19,542 nt of DNA from Flammeovirgaceae bacterium (GTDB lineage: Bacteria; Bacteroidota; Bacteroidia; Cytophagales; Cyclobacteriaceae): contig QIDJ01000378.1 in NCBI GenBank assembly GCA_003228395.1, forward strand, positions 1 to 19,542, written 5' to 3'. Below the pieces are notes generated by a model that worked only from the letters and a program-made list of their open reading frames with translations, did no database searches and was not told where the DNA came from. Both the position numbers and the translations under genes were made by a program. Shown here piece after piece: positions 8,013-15,356 of this stretch; position 1 is the stretch's first letter, and each line of letters opens with the position of its first letter.

Positions 8013-8043
8013 AATGTGCGGTGAATCAGGAACGTTGCTTATG

Positions 8044-8280
8044 TTAACCTGTTTTTTTGCCTTTATTTTTACCATCCAGCCACTTACCATCTTTGACCTG
8101 GCCTAAATAGGTAACAATTTTACTTTTCTCGTACTGCTTGATTGCCAGGTCAATTTCTTCCCTGGTATCTCTTCTAATTTTGATACCCGAACTAGATCCT
8201 TTTGTTCTTAATTCTATATAAAATCCTTCTTTTAATCTAACCGGTTTTGTGGCCGGTCTTCCTTTTTGGTGTTGTCGCAT
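8044..8280 (-). CDS. Small basic protein of unknown function, Bacteroidota-type, with AT-hook-like N terminus
   Basis: A 78-residue, Lys/Arg-rich protein. KGRPATKPVRL at residues 6-16 has the GRP core of an AT-hook. It is followed by GFYIELRTKGSSSGIKIRRD, a compact beta pattern, then an alpha segment EEIDLAIKQYEKSK, then YLGQVKDGKW and a basic tail KNKGKKTG. From memory, similar short proteins with an RPATKP...GFYIE.R..G..SGIKI pattern occur in many Bacteroidota. They have no assigned function. DNA or RNA binding is an inference from charge and the GRP core. The gene stands alone, convergent with the ABC ATPase and divergent from the TlpA fusion. ATG at 8280 is the only sensible start. Confidence 0.7.
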   Translation of the reverse strand: MRQHQKGRPATKPVRLKEGFYIELRTKGSSSGIKIRRDTREEIDLAIKQYEKSKIVTYLGQVKDGKWLDGKNKGKKTG

Positions 8281-8369
8281 CTGTCAACTTTGACTTAATT
8301 TACGGTAATAATATAAAAAAACATTCCTTTATAATAAAATCCTTTCGAATTTATATGACGGGAACCAAT

Positions 8370-8456
8370 TTATTTTTCGATAGTGACGGTTACAGGTAAT
8401 TTTATCCCATCAATTTTCGCCTCTGATTTGGTGGAATTCAGAAGGAAATCCTGTAT
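8370..8456 (-). pseudogene. Possible C-terminal remnant of an exported protein
   Basis: In the minus frame ending at TAA 8370-8372, 28 codons are open back to a TGA. The peptide reads IQDFLLNSTKSEAK, then IDGIKLPVTVTIEK, and stops. The end resembles the final beta strands of Bacteroidota exported proteins, for example the NGKPVPVxVTI tail of TonB-type energy transducers. No start codon or upstream domain remains, because the TlpA fusion gene begins just beyond it. It may be gene debris or chance; 28 open codons alone prove nothing. Confidence 0.22.
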
Positions 8457-8503
8457 TCAATTAGCTGATGTTATGACTGTTTAGTATTAATGTTGTGTCT
8501 TCA

Positions 8504-9670
8504 ATGAATAAATATTTGAGATATACACTGGTAATCTATGTTTTCCTGAAATCGATTACTCCACTTAATGCACAAGTACAAATCGGCGAACCTGCCCCGG
8601 AAATCAGGGTGGACAATTGGGTTAGCAATCCCGTCTATAAATTTAAAAAAATGGAAGGGAAGGCCATTCTGCTTGATTTCTGGTTCACAAGCTGCGCACC
8701 TTGTATTTATACGGTTCCCCATTTAAATGATCTGTCTGAAGCATATAAAAATGAAGAAATCGCCTTTGTTTCAGTAACATTCGAACCGGAAGAGATTGTA
8801 ACGGAATTCATTCAGAAAAAGAAGATGCTGGCGAACATCGGAACAGATACGGCCTATCAACTGATAAAAGCTTACGGTGTGAACGGTTATCCAACTACCT
8901 TTCTAATAGATAAAAAGGGTGTTTTACGCTGGAAAGGGTACCCCAGCCATCTTACCGGCGAAATCATTGACCTGGTTTTGGATAAAGAATTTTATCCGGA
9001 AGTGCAACCGGATGAAAAAGTTGCACCACAGGTAGCTGGCGGCGACCTGGAACTGAAAAAGATCTACCCGGTTGAAGTGCGGATAAATGACTATATGGAT
9101 GCTGGTTCAGGTTTTCAGATGACGGAGAATGAAATAAGCCTGGTTAACAAACCGCTCAATGAGATCTTTTCGGTGTTTCTGAACAGGAGTAAAAAGCGAA
9201 TTGTTGTTCCGGATACGGTCCATACGTACGATATCCGGTTTAAAATTGCCGAAGAGTTGAAATACAGTGATGTGAAGCCCGTTGTTGCAGCATCAATACT
9301 GGATGAACTGGGCTATGAAGCCCATGCACAAAAGAAAACGGTAAACGGGTATCAATTGAAGCTGCTGTACGACAGTTTATTCATTGCAAACGCTATTGAC
9401 ACAACGAAAATATATAGTGGGGCCAGTTCTTCGGAGTTTAAAACATATTGGAAAGGAAGCGGAATTTCCATTTCCGGGTTAGCCGACGAACTGGAAAATC
9501 ATTTTGACGTCTTCGTTTCCGACGCAACAAACATGAATGGCTTTTTTGAGTTTGAGTTTTCAATTGAAAATCTGGAAAAGGCAAAGGATGATTTGCTGAA
9601 AAAACATGGGCTTGTACTGACACCAGATAGTATAGATGTGGAATTGGTGGTGATTAAAAATAAAAAGTAA
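8504..9670 (+). CDS. TlpA-type thiol-disulfide protein fused to a DUF3738-like domain
   Basis: About 388 residues from the preferred ATG at 8504, which starts a signal peptide ending LNAQ; an in-frame GTG at 8495 would add three residues. Residues (numbered from the GTG) 28-165 are a TlpA/thioredoxin fold: entry GEPAPEIRVDNW, active site FWFTSCAPC with C67 and C70, and cis-Pro in GYPTTFLID (P133). Residues about 185-391 match the DUF3738 (TIGR03435) layout: GYQLKLLYDS in the middle, then ISISGLADELENHFDVFVSDATNMNG, where DUF3738 proteins have a rPVxDxTGLxGxF pattern, and a final LLKKHGLVLTPDSIDVELVVI. The thioredoxin half should reduce or shuttle disulfides in the periplasm; the role of DUF3738 is unknown. 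The next gene, an FtsX-type permease, begins 30 bp after its stop, so the two are probably co-transcribed. Confidence 0.85.
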   Translation: MNKYLRYTLVIYVFLKSITPLNAQVQIGEPAPEIRVDNWVSNPVYKFKKMEGKAILLDFWFTSCAPCIYTVPHLNDLSEAYKNEEIAFVSVTFEPEEIVTEFIQKKKMLANIGTDTAYQLIKAYGVNGYPTTFLIDKKGVLRWKGYPSHLTGEIIDLVLDKEFYPEVQPDEKVAPQVAGGDLELKKIYPVEVRINDYMDAGSGFQMTENEISLVNKPLNEIFSVFLNRSKKRIVVPDTVHTYDIRFKIAEELKYSDVKPVVAASILDELGYEAHAQKKTVNGYQLKLLYDSLFIANAIDTTKIYSGASSSEFKTYWKGSGISISGLADELENHFDVFVSDATNMNGFFEFEFSIENLEKAKDDLLKKHGLVLTPDSIDVELVVIKNKK

Positions 9671-9700
9671 AGCCACATCTGAATATCAGACAACCAAATC

Positions 9701-11998
9701 ATGCTTAAAACAACCATCAAATTAGCTTTTAGAAATCTGTTTCGCCAGAAGGTCTATTCTTTCATCATTATTTTGAGTCTTGCATTCGGGCTTTCCCTCT
9801 CCAATATATTATTCGTCTTTCTTTTCCGGGAGCTGAGTACGGATTCTTTTCACACAAATAAAGGAAGGATATATCGTTTGCTGAGCAACAATCCCATGGG
9901 GCAAACAGGCAAAATTTCCTTTATCCTTGTAAAATCAACGAAATATATTGACGACAATTATCCTGAAATTGAGGCGATTTGTAAGATAGCGGCTATCGAT
10001 GATATTGCTTTGTCCAATAATGCAACAATATGGGACGATAAGATTATCCTTGGTGCTGATTCAGCTTTTTTTACCGTTTTTGACTTCCCGCTGATGCAAG
10101 GCAACAAGGAAACAGCACTGCAGCCAGGTGGAATTGTCCTCACCAGGCGACTGGCAGAAGTCATTTTTGGACATCCGGATGCGATTGGGGAAGATATCCT
10201 TTTGCAACAAAAGAATATTCAAAAAGTTGTTACGGTGACAGGTATATTGGATGAAATCCCCGGCCAGTCACATCTTAAATTTGATGCCCTTGTATCCTAT
10301 GCTGAATTTGACAACTTGTGGTGGTCTGTTGACTACCTGCTACTAAATGCAAATGTCAACCCCTTGGAACAGGCGGACAAAATTAACCGGGATAAGCATG
10401 TACCCGGATTATTAGGTCCCGGAAAATCGGAATTTTTTCTTCAGCCTCTCGACAGAGTGTACTTTGATCAGAGTAACACGCGAACATTTTCGGTCGCAAG
10501 GGATAAAATATTCATTTGGATCGGCTCGACAGTTTCATTTCTTATTTTACTTATTGCCGGCTTTAATTTCATCAACTTATTCCTACTCCTGCTTATGAAA
10601 AGAAAGAAAGAGTTTGGATTAAAAAAAGTGCTTGGCGCCAGCGTGGCCAGTATAAGAAATACAACCATGACCGAAGTATTCATTTACGTGTCCTTATCCT
10701 ATGCACTTTCTTTGCTTTTAACCCTGTTTTTACTGCCGGAATTCAACAATACGGTAAATACGTCCATTGAATTATCCGATTTTTCAAATTTCAATATGAT
10801 TATGGGTTACGGCGCCATTATTTTCCTTCTCGGCGCCACGGTCGTTTATTATCTGTCTGCCAGACTCTCGAAAATACCTCCCATCAGCATAATTTCCGGA
10901 AATGTCTCCTCCAGGATAACATTTAATAATACAATGCTCCAGTTTCAGTTTGTAATATCAATCGTACTCGTTATCTGTGCGATTACGATCATCGAACAAA
11001 TGAACTACATCAAAAACAAACCGCTGGGGTTTAACCGAAACCTGATTGAACTACAGGTGGCTGATTCAATAATGAAAACGAAACTGCCGGTACTAAAGCA
11101 AAAGTTATTGGAAATATCCGGAATAAACAACGCAGCCATTTCAAATGGAAATCCATTGGGAAACTGGAAAATCAGGTATGAACTGGAGAATGATGATTAT
11201 TATTCGCCAAATGTATTTAGCGGCGACGAGGATTTGATAAACACATTTGGTTTGAAAGTGATCAGCGGGGATTACCACCAAAGAAAAGGAGCAATTGTAA
11301 ACGAGAAGCTGGTGCAATATTTTAATTTAACCGATCCATTGGGCCAGATACTTCCCGGCGCAAAAGATGAGATCATTGCAGTTGTAAAAGATTTTAATAT
11401 TGGGTCATTCAAAAATGAGATTCCTCCTGTGGTTATTATACTGGATGAAAGCGATCATCTTGCAAAAAGCATCATTATGGATTATACTTCAGGTATGCTT
11501 GCAGGGATATTAAAAGAAATTAAAAAACGCTGGCAGCAGGTTTACCCGGATTATCCTTTTGAATATCGTTTAATTGAAGATGAACTTATGAAGGCACATA
11601 AGGATGATCTATATTTTCTGAAAATCATTGTTTCATTTGCATTAATCGGCATACTGATCACCTGCTCCGGACTTTTTTCACTGGCCTGGGCTATTACGCA
11701 AAACAGGACTAAAGAGATCGGAATCAGAAAAGTGATAGGCGCAACTTTTATAGATATATTTAAATTACTTACCGTTGATTTTTCAAAGTGGATACTCGTG
11801 GCCTTTATACTTGCTACACCTATAGCCTGGTTTTTAATGAATGAATGGCTACAAAATTTTAGCTTCAGAATAAAATTAAGTCCAATAATTTTTATGACGG
11901 GAGGACTAATCATTTTTCTTATCGCGCTAATGACCGTAAGTATTCATACAATCAGGGCTGCCCGGGGACATCCGGCTGATGAATTGCGAAATGAGTAG
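9701..11998 (+). CDS. FtsX/MacB-type ABC transporter permease (Bacteroidota 8-TM form), without its own ATPase
   Basis: A 765-residue inner-membrane protein. TM1 lies at about 19-43, followed by a MacB periplasmic core domain (about 45-265). A first FtsX block spans 270-390, with RKKEFGLKKVLGA (301-313) just after its first helix. A second TM at about 411-431 starts another periplasmic domain, and a second FtsX block covers 640-755, with RTKEIGIRKVIGA (669-681). The end HPADELRNE corresponds to the family's usual NPVDSLRxE. Length and duplicated layout fit the large Bacteroidota family of FtsX-like permeases, which work with LolD/MacB-type ATPases in lipoprotein, peptide or toxin efflux. No such ATPase is adjacent; the one at 6953 is of another class. 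It follows the TlpA-DUF3738 gene by 30 bp. Confidence 0.9.
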   Translation: MLKTTIKLAFRNLFRQKVYSFIIILSLAFGLSLSNILFVFLFRELSTDSFHTNKGRIYRLLSNNPMGQTGKISFILVKSTKYIDDNYPEIEAICKIAAIDDIALSNNATIWDDKIILGADSAFFTVFDFPLMQGNKETALQPGGIVLTRRLAEVIFGHPDAIGEDILLQQKNIQKVVTVTGILDEIPGQSHLKFDALVSYAEFDNLWWSVDYLLLNANVNPLEQADKINRDKHVPGLLGPGKSEFFLQPLDRVYFDQSNTRTFSVARDKIFIWIGSTVSFLILLIAGFNFINLFLLLLMKRKKEFGLKKVLGASVASIRNTTMTEVFIYVSLSYALSLLLTLFLLPEFNNTVNTSIELSDFSNFNMIMGYGAIIFLLGATVVYYLSARLSKIPPISIISGNVSSRITFNNTMLQFQFVISIVLVICAITIIEQMNYIKNKPLGFNRNLIELQVADSIMKTKLPVLKQKLLEISGINNAAISNGNPLGNWKIRYELENDDYYSPNVFSGDEDLINTFGLKVISGDYHQRKGAIVNEKLVQYFNLTDPLGQILPGAKDEIIAVVKDFNIGSFKNEIPPVVIILDESDHLAKSIIMDYTSGMLAGILKEIKKRWQQVYPDYPFEYRLIEDELMKAHKDDLYFLKIIVSFALIGILITCSGLFSLAWAITQNRTKEIGIRKVIGATFIDIFKLLTVDFSKWILVAFILATPIAWFLMNEWLQNFSFRIKLSPIIFMTGGLIIFLIALMTVSIHTIRAARGHPADELRNE

Positions 11999-12007
11999 AA
12001 AATCCAT

Positions 12008-12132
12008 AAATACGGATAAATACGGATATTTATAGATATTTGCGGATATATTTTTATGTGTATTAACCCGCATAACGGAATTTTTCAGCTTGTCCTGAAA
12101 AAATACCGGAACTTATTTCAGCTGCATCCGGT
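12008..12132 (+). promoter_or_regulatory. 10-bp phased repeat and two hairpins ahead of the peroxiredoxin-like gene
   Basis: Between the permease stop and the next start, four 10-bp units follow each other: AAATACGGAT twice (12008-12027), ATTTATAGAT (12028-12037) and ATTTGCGGAT (12038-12047). A/T runs spaced by one helical turn favour bent DNA. Downstream, TTTTTCAG (12081-12088) and CTGAAAAA (12095-12102) form an 8-bp stem, and ACCGGA (12105-12110) pairs with TCCGGT (12127-12132), ending 27 bp before the ATG. Neither stem has a following T-run, so they look more like leader or operator structures than terminators. Confidence 0.3.
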
Positions 12133-12159
12133 TAGCTAGAAATACCCAAATCCCGTTTT

Positions 12160-12999
12160 ATGAACTTATTGAAATCAATATTTATAAGTACCGCATCAGG
12201 GTACTGGATGTATTTATTGTATCGGGCGGTAAGCGGAATGATCAGGCAGCCGGTCAGTCTTGCAGGTATCGCACTGTTGCTGCTGTCACTCGTACCGCTC
12301 TTATTTTTCGGCAGGTTGTTTATATTTAAAACGCCACGGACATCCAGGCATTTATTTGTGCTGACGGCAATGATAACCAGCGGTTTTGTGCTTGCATTGA
12401 TCGCTTTTAGTAATGGACAAATTAGCATTGGAGAGTTGTTTTTATCTGCTATTAGCCTTGCGGCCTGGATATTGTATATCACATGGTATTCCCGTTTTTC
12501 AGGCCGCGATCACGAAATGCTTTTACCCGGAAACTATTTACCCGAAGTTTCCTTTCTTAATGAAAAAGGTGAAAGAGTTAATACCTCTTCGTTTAAAAAA
12601 AAGACGATATACCTGTATTACCGGGGCAACTGGTGTCCGTTGTGCATGGCCCAGATCAAAGAGATTTCGAAACAATATCAGGAACTGGCTGATCTGGGTG
12701 CAGAAGTGGCCCTTGTAAGCCCCCAACCGCACAAATACACAAAAAATCTGGCCCGTAAAATGAAGGTACCATTTCATTTTCTGACCGATGAAAACAATGA
12801 AGCAGCCCGTAAATTGGGATTGAATCAAAAGTATGCGGTGCCGATGGGCTTTCAGGCGATTGGATACGATTCTGAATCCGTTTTACCAACAGTGATCATT
12901 ACGGATGAAAAGGGTAAAATTATCTACCTTGAACAAACCAACAATTACCGGGTACGTCCCGAACCGGCTACGTTTATTGAGATCATAAAAGCGGCATGA
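12160..12999 (+). CDS. Membrane-anchored peroxiredoxin-like (AhpC/TSA) protein
   Basis: A 279-residue protein with two parts. Residues 1-112 hold about four hydrophobic helices (roughly 10-27, 32-50, 64-84, 92-110). Residues 122-279 are an AhpC/TSA redoxin domain: entry LPGNYLPEVSFLNEKGE, active site YRGNWCPLCMAQ with C159 and C162, AEVALVSPQP, the segment VPFHFLTDENNEAARKLG, and SVLPTVIITDEKGKI. The RGxWCPxC form is that of the peroxiredoxin-like 'AhpC/TSA family' seen in Bacteroidota and Proteobacteria; in typical peroxiredoxins the site is PxxxTxxC. It may reduce peroxides or act as a thiol-disulfide enzyme. An even helix count would place the catalytic domain on the same side as the N terminus, but which side that is I cannot tell. 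It is the last gene of the plus-strand run before a palindromic repeat. Confidence 0.82.
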   Translation: MNLLKSIFISTASGYWMYLLYRAVSGMIRQPVSLAGIALLLLSLVPLLFFGRLFIFKTPRTSRHLFVLTAMITSGFVLALIAFSNGQISIGELFLSAISLAAWILYITWYSRFSGRDHEMLLPGNYLPEVSFLNEKGERVNTSSFKKKTIYLYYRGNWCPLCMAQIKEISKQYQELADLGAEVALVSPQPHKYTKNLARKMKVPFHFLTDENNEAARKLGLNQKYAVPMGFQAIGYDSESVLPTVIITDEKGKIIYLEQTNNYRVRPEPATFIEIIKAA

Positions 13000-13049
13000 A
13001 ATAAGAACTTTCTACTAATGACTAAATATCCTAAAATGCTGATTGTCAA

Positions 13050-13228
13050 CTAAATCTAATTCCCCTCCAACGGAGAGGTTAGGGGTGGGTTTTCAAAAAA
13101 AGGTAAGCAATTTAACAGAACTTACAGATAATTTACTGCATTGTGGTTAGTTGGAATGTAAGTGTTTTAATAAAAATTTTTACCCACCTCTTAATCTCCT
13201 CCAAGGAGGAGACTTTTTAGATTAGAAT
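13050..13228. repeat. Palindromic repeat element with long imperfect terminal inverted repeats (MITE/REP-like)
   Basis: The left arm at about 13050-13094 contains AAATCTAATTCCCCTCC, then ACGGAGAGGTTAGGGGTGGG. The right arm, about 13176-13228, reads on the minus strand CTAATCTAAAAAGTCTCCTCC, then TTGGAGGAGATTAAGAGGTGGG. So the two arms are imperfect inverted copies around roughly 80 bp of AT-rich spacer. Each arm folds on itself, the right one as CTCCTCC-AA-GGAGGAG at 13196-13211. Repeats with this CCCCTCC...GGTTAGGGGTGGG core are scattered through many Bacteroidota genomes. Mobilisation by a transposase acting in trans is an inference. It takes up most of the 346-bp gap 13000-13345; the rest is AT-rich without features. 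Confidence 0.72.
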
Positions 13229-13345
13229 CACATTGAGGCTGATAAAAATAGTCATTTTCTATAAGTTGAATGCATTATAGTGTTTTTATGATCCATCTTT
13301 CATTATTTTACAAAGTCAAATAGTAACCTGATAACTACCAGTACT

Positions 13346-14200
13346 ATGAAATCGCTAAAAATTATTCTGATGTCGTTAGCCACACTTTTGTTTTATCAAT
13401 GCGAACACATTAAGAAGGAAGAAACTACGGAGGAAGATGAAAAAACGGAGAAAAAGCGGCCTCTTGCCATCGAGAATGGAAAATTCTTTACCGTGAATGG
13501 CGAAAAATATATGTACGGCGGAGAAGATTCTACATGGCATTTCAACGTTTCCAACAGCATCCTTAAAGAAGAGCAGTTTCATTATGGGGTAGGCCGCGAG
13601 AAATTTGATGCATTAATTTCTCCTGAATTTATGAACCGGGAAGAGGCGGATAAAATTTTTCCTGATTCCGAGCGTTTCCTTTCGTTGAAAATAGGAGAAG
13701 ACATACGTGCTTACAGCATCGAACTTCTCACGCACCATGAAGTAGTGAACGATGTAGTTGACGGTAAGCCGGTGATGGCGGCGTACTGTGTGCTGGCCGA
13801 TCTGGGCGCTATTTATGACCGGAATATGGGAGGTGAAGTATTTACTTTTGCATTGAGCGGATATACCTACTATGATCCTGAAGTGTGGGATGGCCTCGAC
13901 GGCTTTGTATTCTGGGACCGCGAAACCGAAAGCACCTGGTGGCCGTTGATCGGTAAAGGCGCTTCAGGCCCGATGCGAGATGTGCCGTTACAAGTGTACG
14001 ACAAACAATACTGGACACAGACTACGTGGGGTGAAATAAAAAAAATGTATCCCGGTCAGGATATTAAGGTACTTAAACCCGGCCAGGAAATGTATCCTCC
14101 GGAAAACTGGACCCAGTTTGATGAAGCCACCATAAAGAAAGTGCGCAACAGCCTGGCTGAAGCGCCATCAGTAGCCCCGAAATGGGGCGAAAAGAATTAG
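13346..14200 (+). CDS. DUF3179-family lipoprotein
   Basis: A 284-residue protein starting with a short hydrophobic leader and a lipobox-like FYQC (C19), followed by an acidic/Lys-rich linker (residues 21-38). Residues about 85-250 match DUF3179: FLSLKIGEDIRAYSIELLTHHEVVND, where family members have R(A/V)YPxxxLxxHEIVND; VMAAYCVLADLGAIYDR, where the family has TYCPLCxxAxVFDR; then SGYTYY, FWDRETESTWWPLIGKGASGP and a final TTWGEIKKMYPGQDIKVL. The usual YCPLC pair is reduced to a single Cys (C148), because VLAD replaces PLC. The biochemical role of DUF3179 is unknown. It precedes the ABC-2 permease by 80 bp on the same strand and follows the palindromic element. Confidence 0.85.
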   Translation: MKSLKIILMSLATLLFYQCEHIKKEETTEEDEKTEKKRPLAIENGKFFTVNGEKYMYGGEDSTWHFNVSNSILKEEQFHYGVGREKFDALISPEFMNREEADKIFPDSERFLSLKIGEDIRAYSIELLTHHEVVNDVVDGKPVMAAYCVLADLGAIYDRNMGGEVFTFALSGYTYYDPEVWDGLDGFVFWDRETESTWWPLIGKGASGPMRDVPLQVYDKQYWTQTTWGEIKKMYPGQDIKVLKPGQEMYPPENWTQFDEATIKKVRNSLAEAPSVAPKWGEKN

Positions 14201-14280
14201 AGGAATCACTGGTTGTATAAGTGTCAGAATTCATTAAAATATTCTAAACCCATTTACTTATAATTAATTAGAACGGTTGC

Positions 14281-15348
14281 ATGCTGAATCAAACCACACA
14301 ACTTATTTCGGTTACGTTTAAGGAATTTTACCGCAACCCAGGCGTTATTTTCTGGTCTTTGCTGTTCCCGGTATTGATGGCCTGGGGGCTGGGTATCGCC
14401 TTTACCAAACAGGATGAACTGATCAGAAATGTTGCCTGGGTTAGAAATGCAACCACGGAGGGTGTCATTTCGCAGTGGGCAGATGCATCAGGCCGGCTGA
14501 TTGCAGGAAACGATAAAACCGGCAAGGTTACCTATCAACTCATAGAAACCGGTTGGGAAAATGCACTTTCTATGCTAAAGAAAGGTAAAGTTTCGCTGAT
14601 CATCGACGAATCAGGAAATAAGACGGCGTACCGCTTCGATCCGGCAAACGCAGAAGCCCAGTTGGCATATCTTCATATTTCCGGCACGCTTTCGGGCTAC
14701 AGAATTATAGGTGAAGAGACAGCCAGCGTGGTGCCTTTTACCCGAAAGGGAACACGCTATGTTGATTTTCTTGTTCCCGGACTGATTGCCATGAACATTA
14801 TGATGTCATGTATGTGGGGGATCAGCTACTCCCTGATTGACAAGCGAATTAAGAAATTGCTACGCCGGATGATCGCCACCCCGATGAAAAAATCCTCGTT
14901 TATGCTGGCTCAGTTTCTTGCCAGGCTGGTACTGAGTGGCCTCGATGTATTTATCATTCTTTTTTTCACCTACCTGTATTTTGATATTTCCATTCAGGGG
15001 AGCATTGCCGCGTTTGCACTATTATACGTTGCCGGCAACGTTGCATTCACTGGCATTGCCATACTGGTTTCTTCGCGCACAGACAATGCACAGATCGGCA
15101 ACGGATTGATAAATGCGGTGGTTATGCCCATGATGATCCTTTCGGGCATATTCTTCAGCTATCACAATTTTCCGGACTGGACCATCGCATTTATTCAATG
15201 GATGCCGCTTACGATGCTTGCCGATGGCGTACGAAGTGTATTTAATGAAGGGGCGGTCATTATGGATGTAATACCTGCTTTGTTTATGCTTTGCCTCATA
15301 GGAGCAGGGTCTTTCGCTTTTGGCATGAAAATTTATAAATGGTATTGA
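14281..15348 (+). CDS. ABC-2 type transporter permease, probable partner of the ATPase at 6953
   Basis: A 355-residue inner-membrane protein with the ABC-2 layout: TM1 at 21-41, a soluble loop of about 120 residues, then five TM helices near 163-184, 208-232, 238-262, 270-293 and 329-350. Recognisable features are FYRNPGVIFWSLLFPVLMAWG at the start, VDFLVPGLIAMNIM, KRIKKLLRRMIATPMKKSSF before TM3, and MILSGIFFSYHNFPDW with MPLTMLADGVRSVF near the end, as in DrrB/YhhJ-type permeases. These work as dimers with a separate ATPase to export drugs, lipids or polysaccharides. No ATPase is adjacent; the DrrA-like gene at 6953-7882 is the natural partner. It ends only 8 bp from the stop of the convergent folB gene. 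Confidence 0.9.
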   Translation: MLNQTTQLISVTFKEFYRNPGVIFWSLLFPVLMAWGLGIAFTKQDELIRNVAWVRNATTEGVISQWADASGRLIAGNDKTGKVTYQLIETGWENALSMLKKGKVSLIIDESGNKTAYRFDPANAEAQLAYLHISGTLSGYRIIGEETASVVPFTRKGTRYVDFLVPGLIAMNIMMSCMWGISYSLIDKRIKKLLRRMIATPMKKSSFMLAQFLARLVLSGLDVFIILFFTYLYFDISIQGSIAAFALLYVAGNVAFTGIAILVSSRTDNAQIGNGLINAVVMPMMILSGIFFSYHNFPDWTIAFIQWMPLTMLADGVRSVFNEGAVIMDVIPALFMLCLIGAGSFAFGMKIYKWY

Positions 15349-15356
15349 TATAAGTT

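Noticed and set aside
7932..8024. 30-codon plus-strand frame preceded by GAGGAG
   Set aside because: A purine-rich stretch lies upstream, but the product has no leader or motif, and frames this short are common by chance; Shine-Dalgarno strength means little in Bacteroidota.
11551..11913. 120-codon minus-strand frame inside the FtsX permease gene
   Set aside because: Antisense to the second FtsX block, whose motif and membrane helices are intact.
6953..11998. Idea that the ATPase at 6953 energises the FtsX-type permease at 9701
   Set aside because: The ATPase has the C-terminal extension of ABC-2 exporters and lacks the LolD/MacB look; the ABC-2 permease at 14281 fits it better.
12160..12999. 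Antisense and out-of-frame readings over the peroxiredoxin-like gene (for example 12413-12718 plus, 12538-12828 minus)
   Set aside because: The main frame has the redoxin active site, membrane helices and a complete fold; the others have none.
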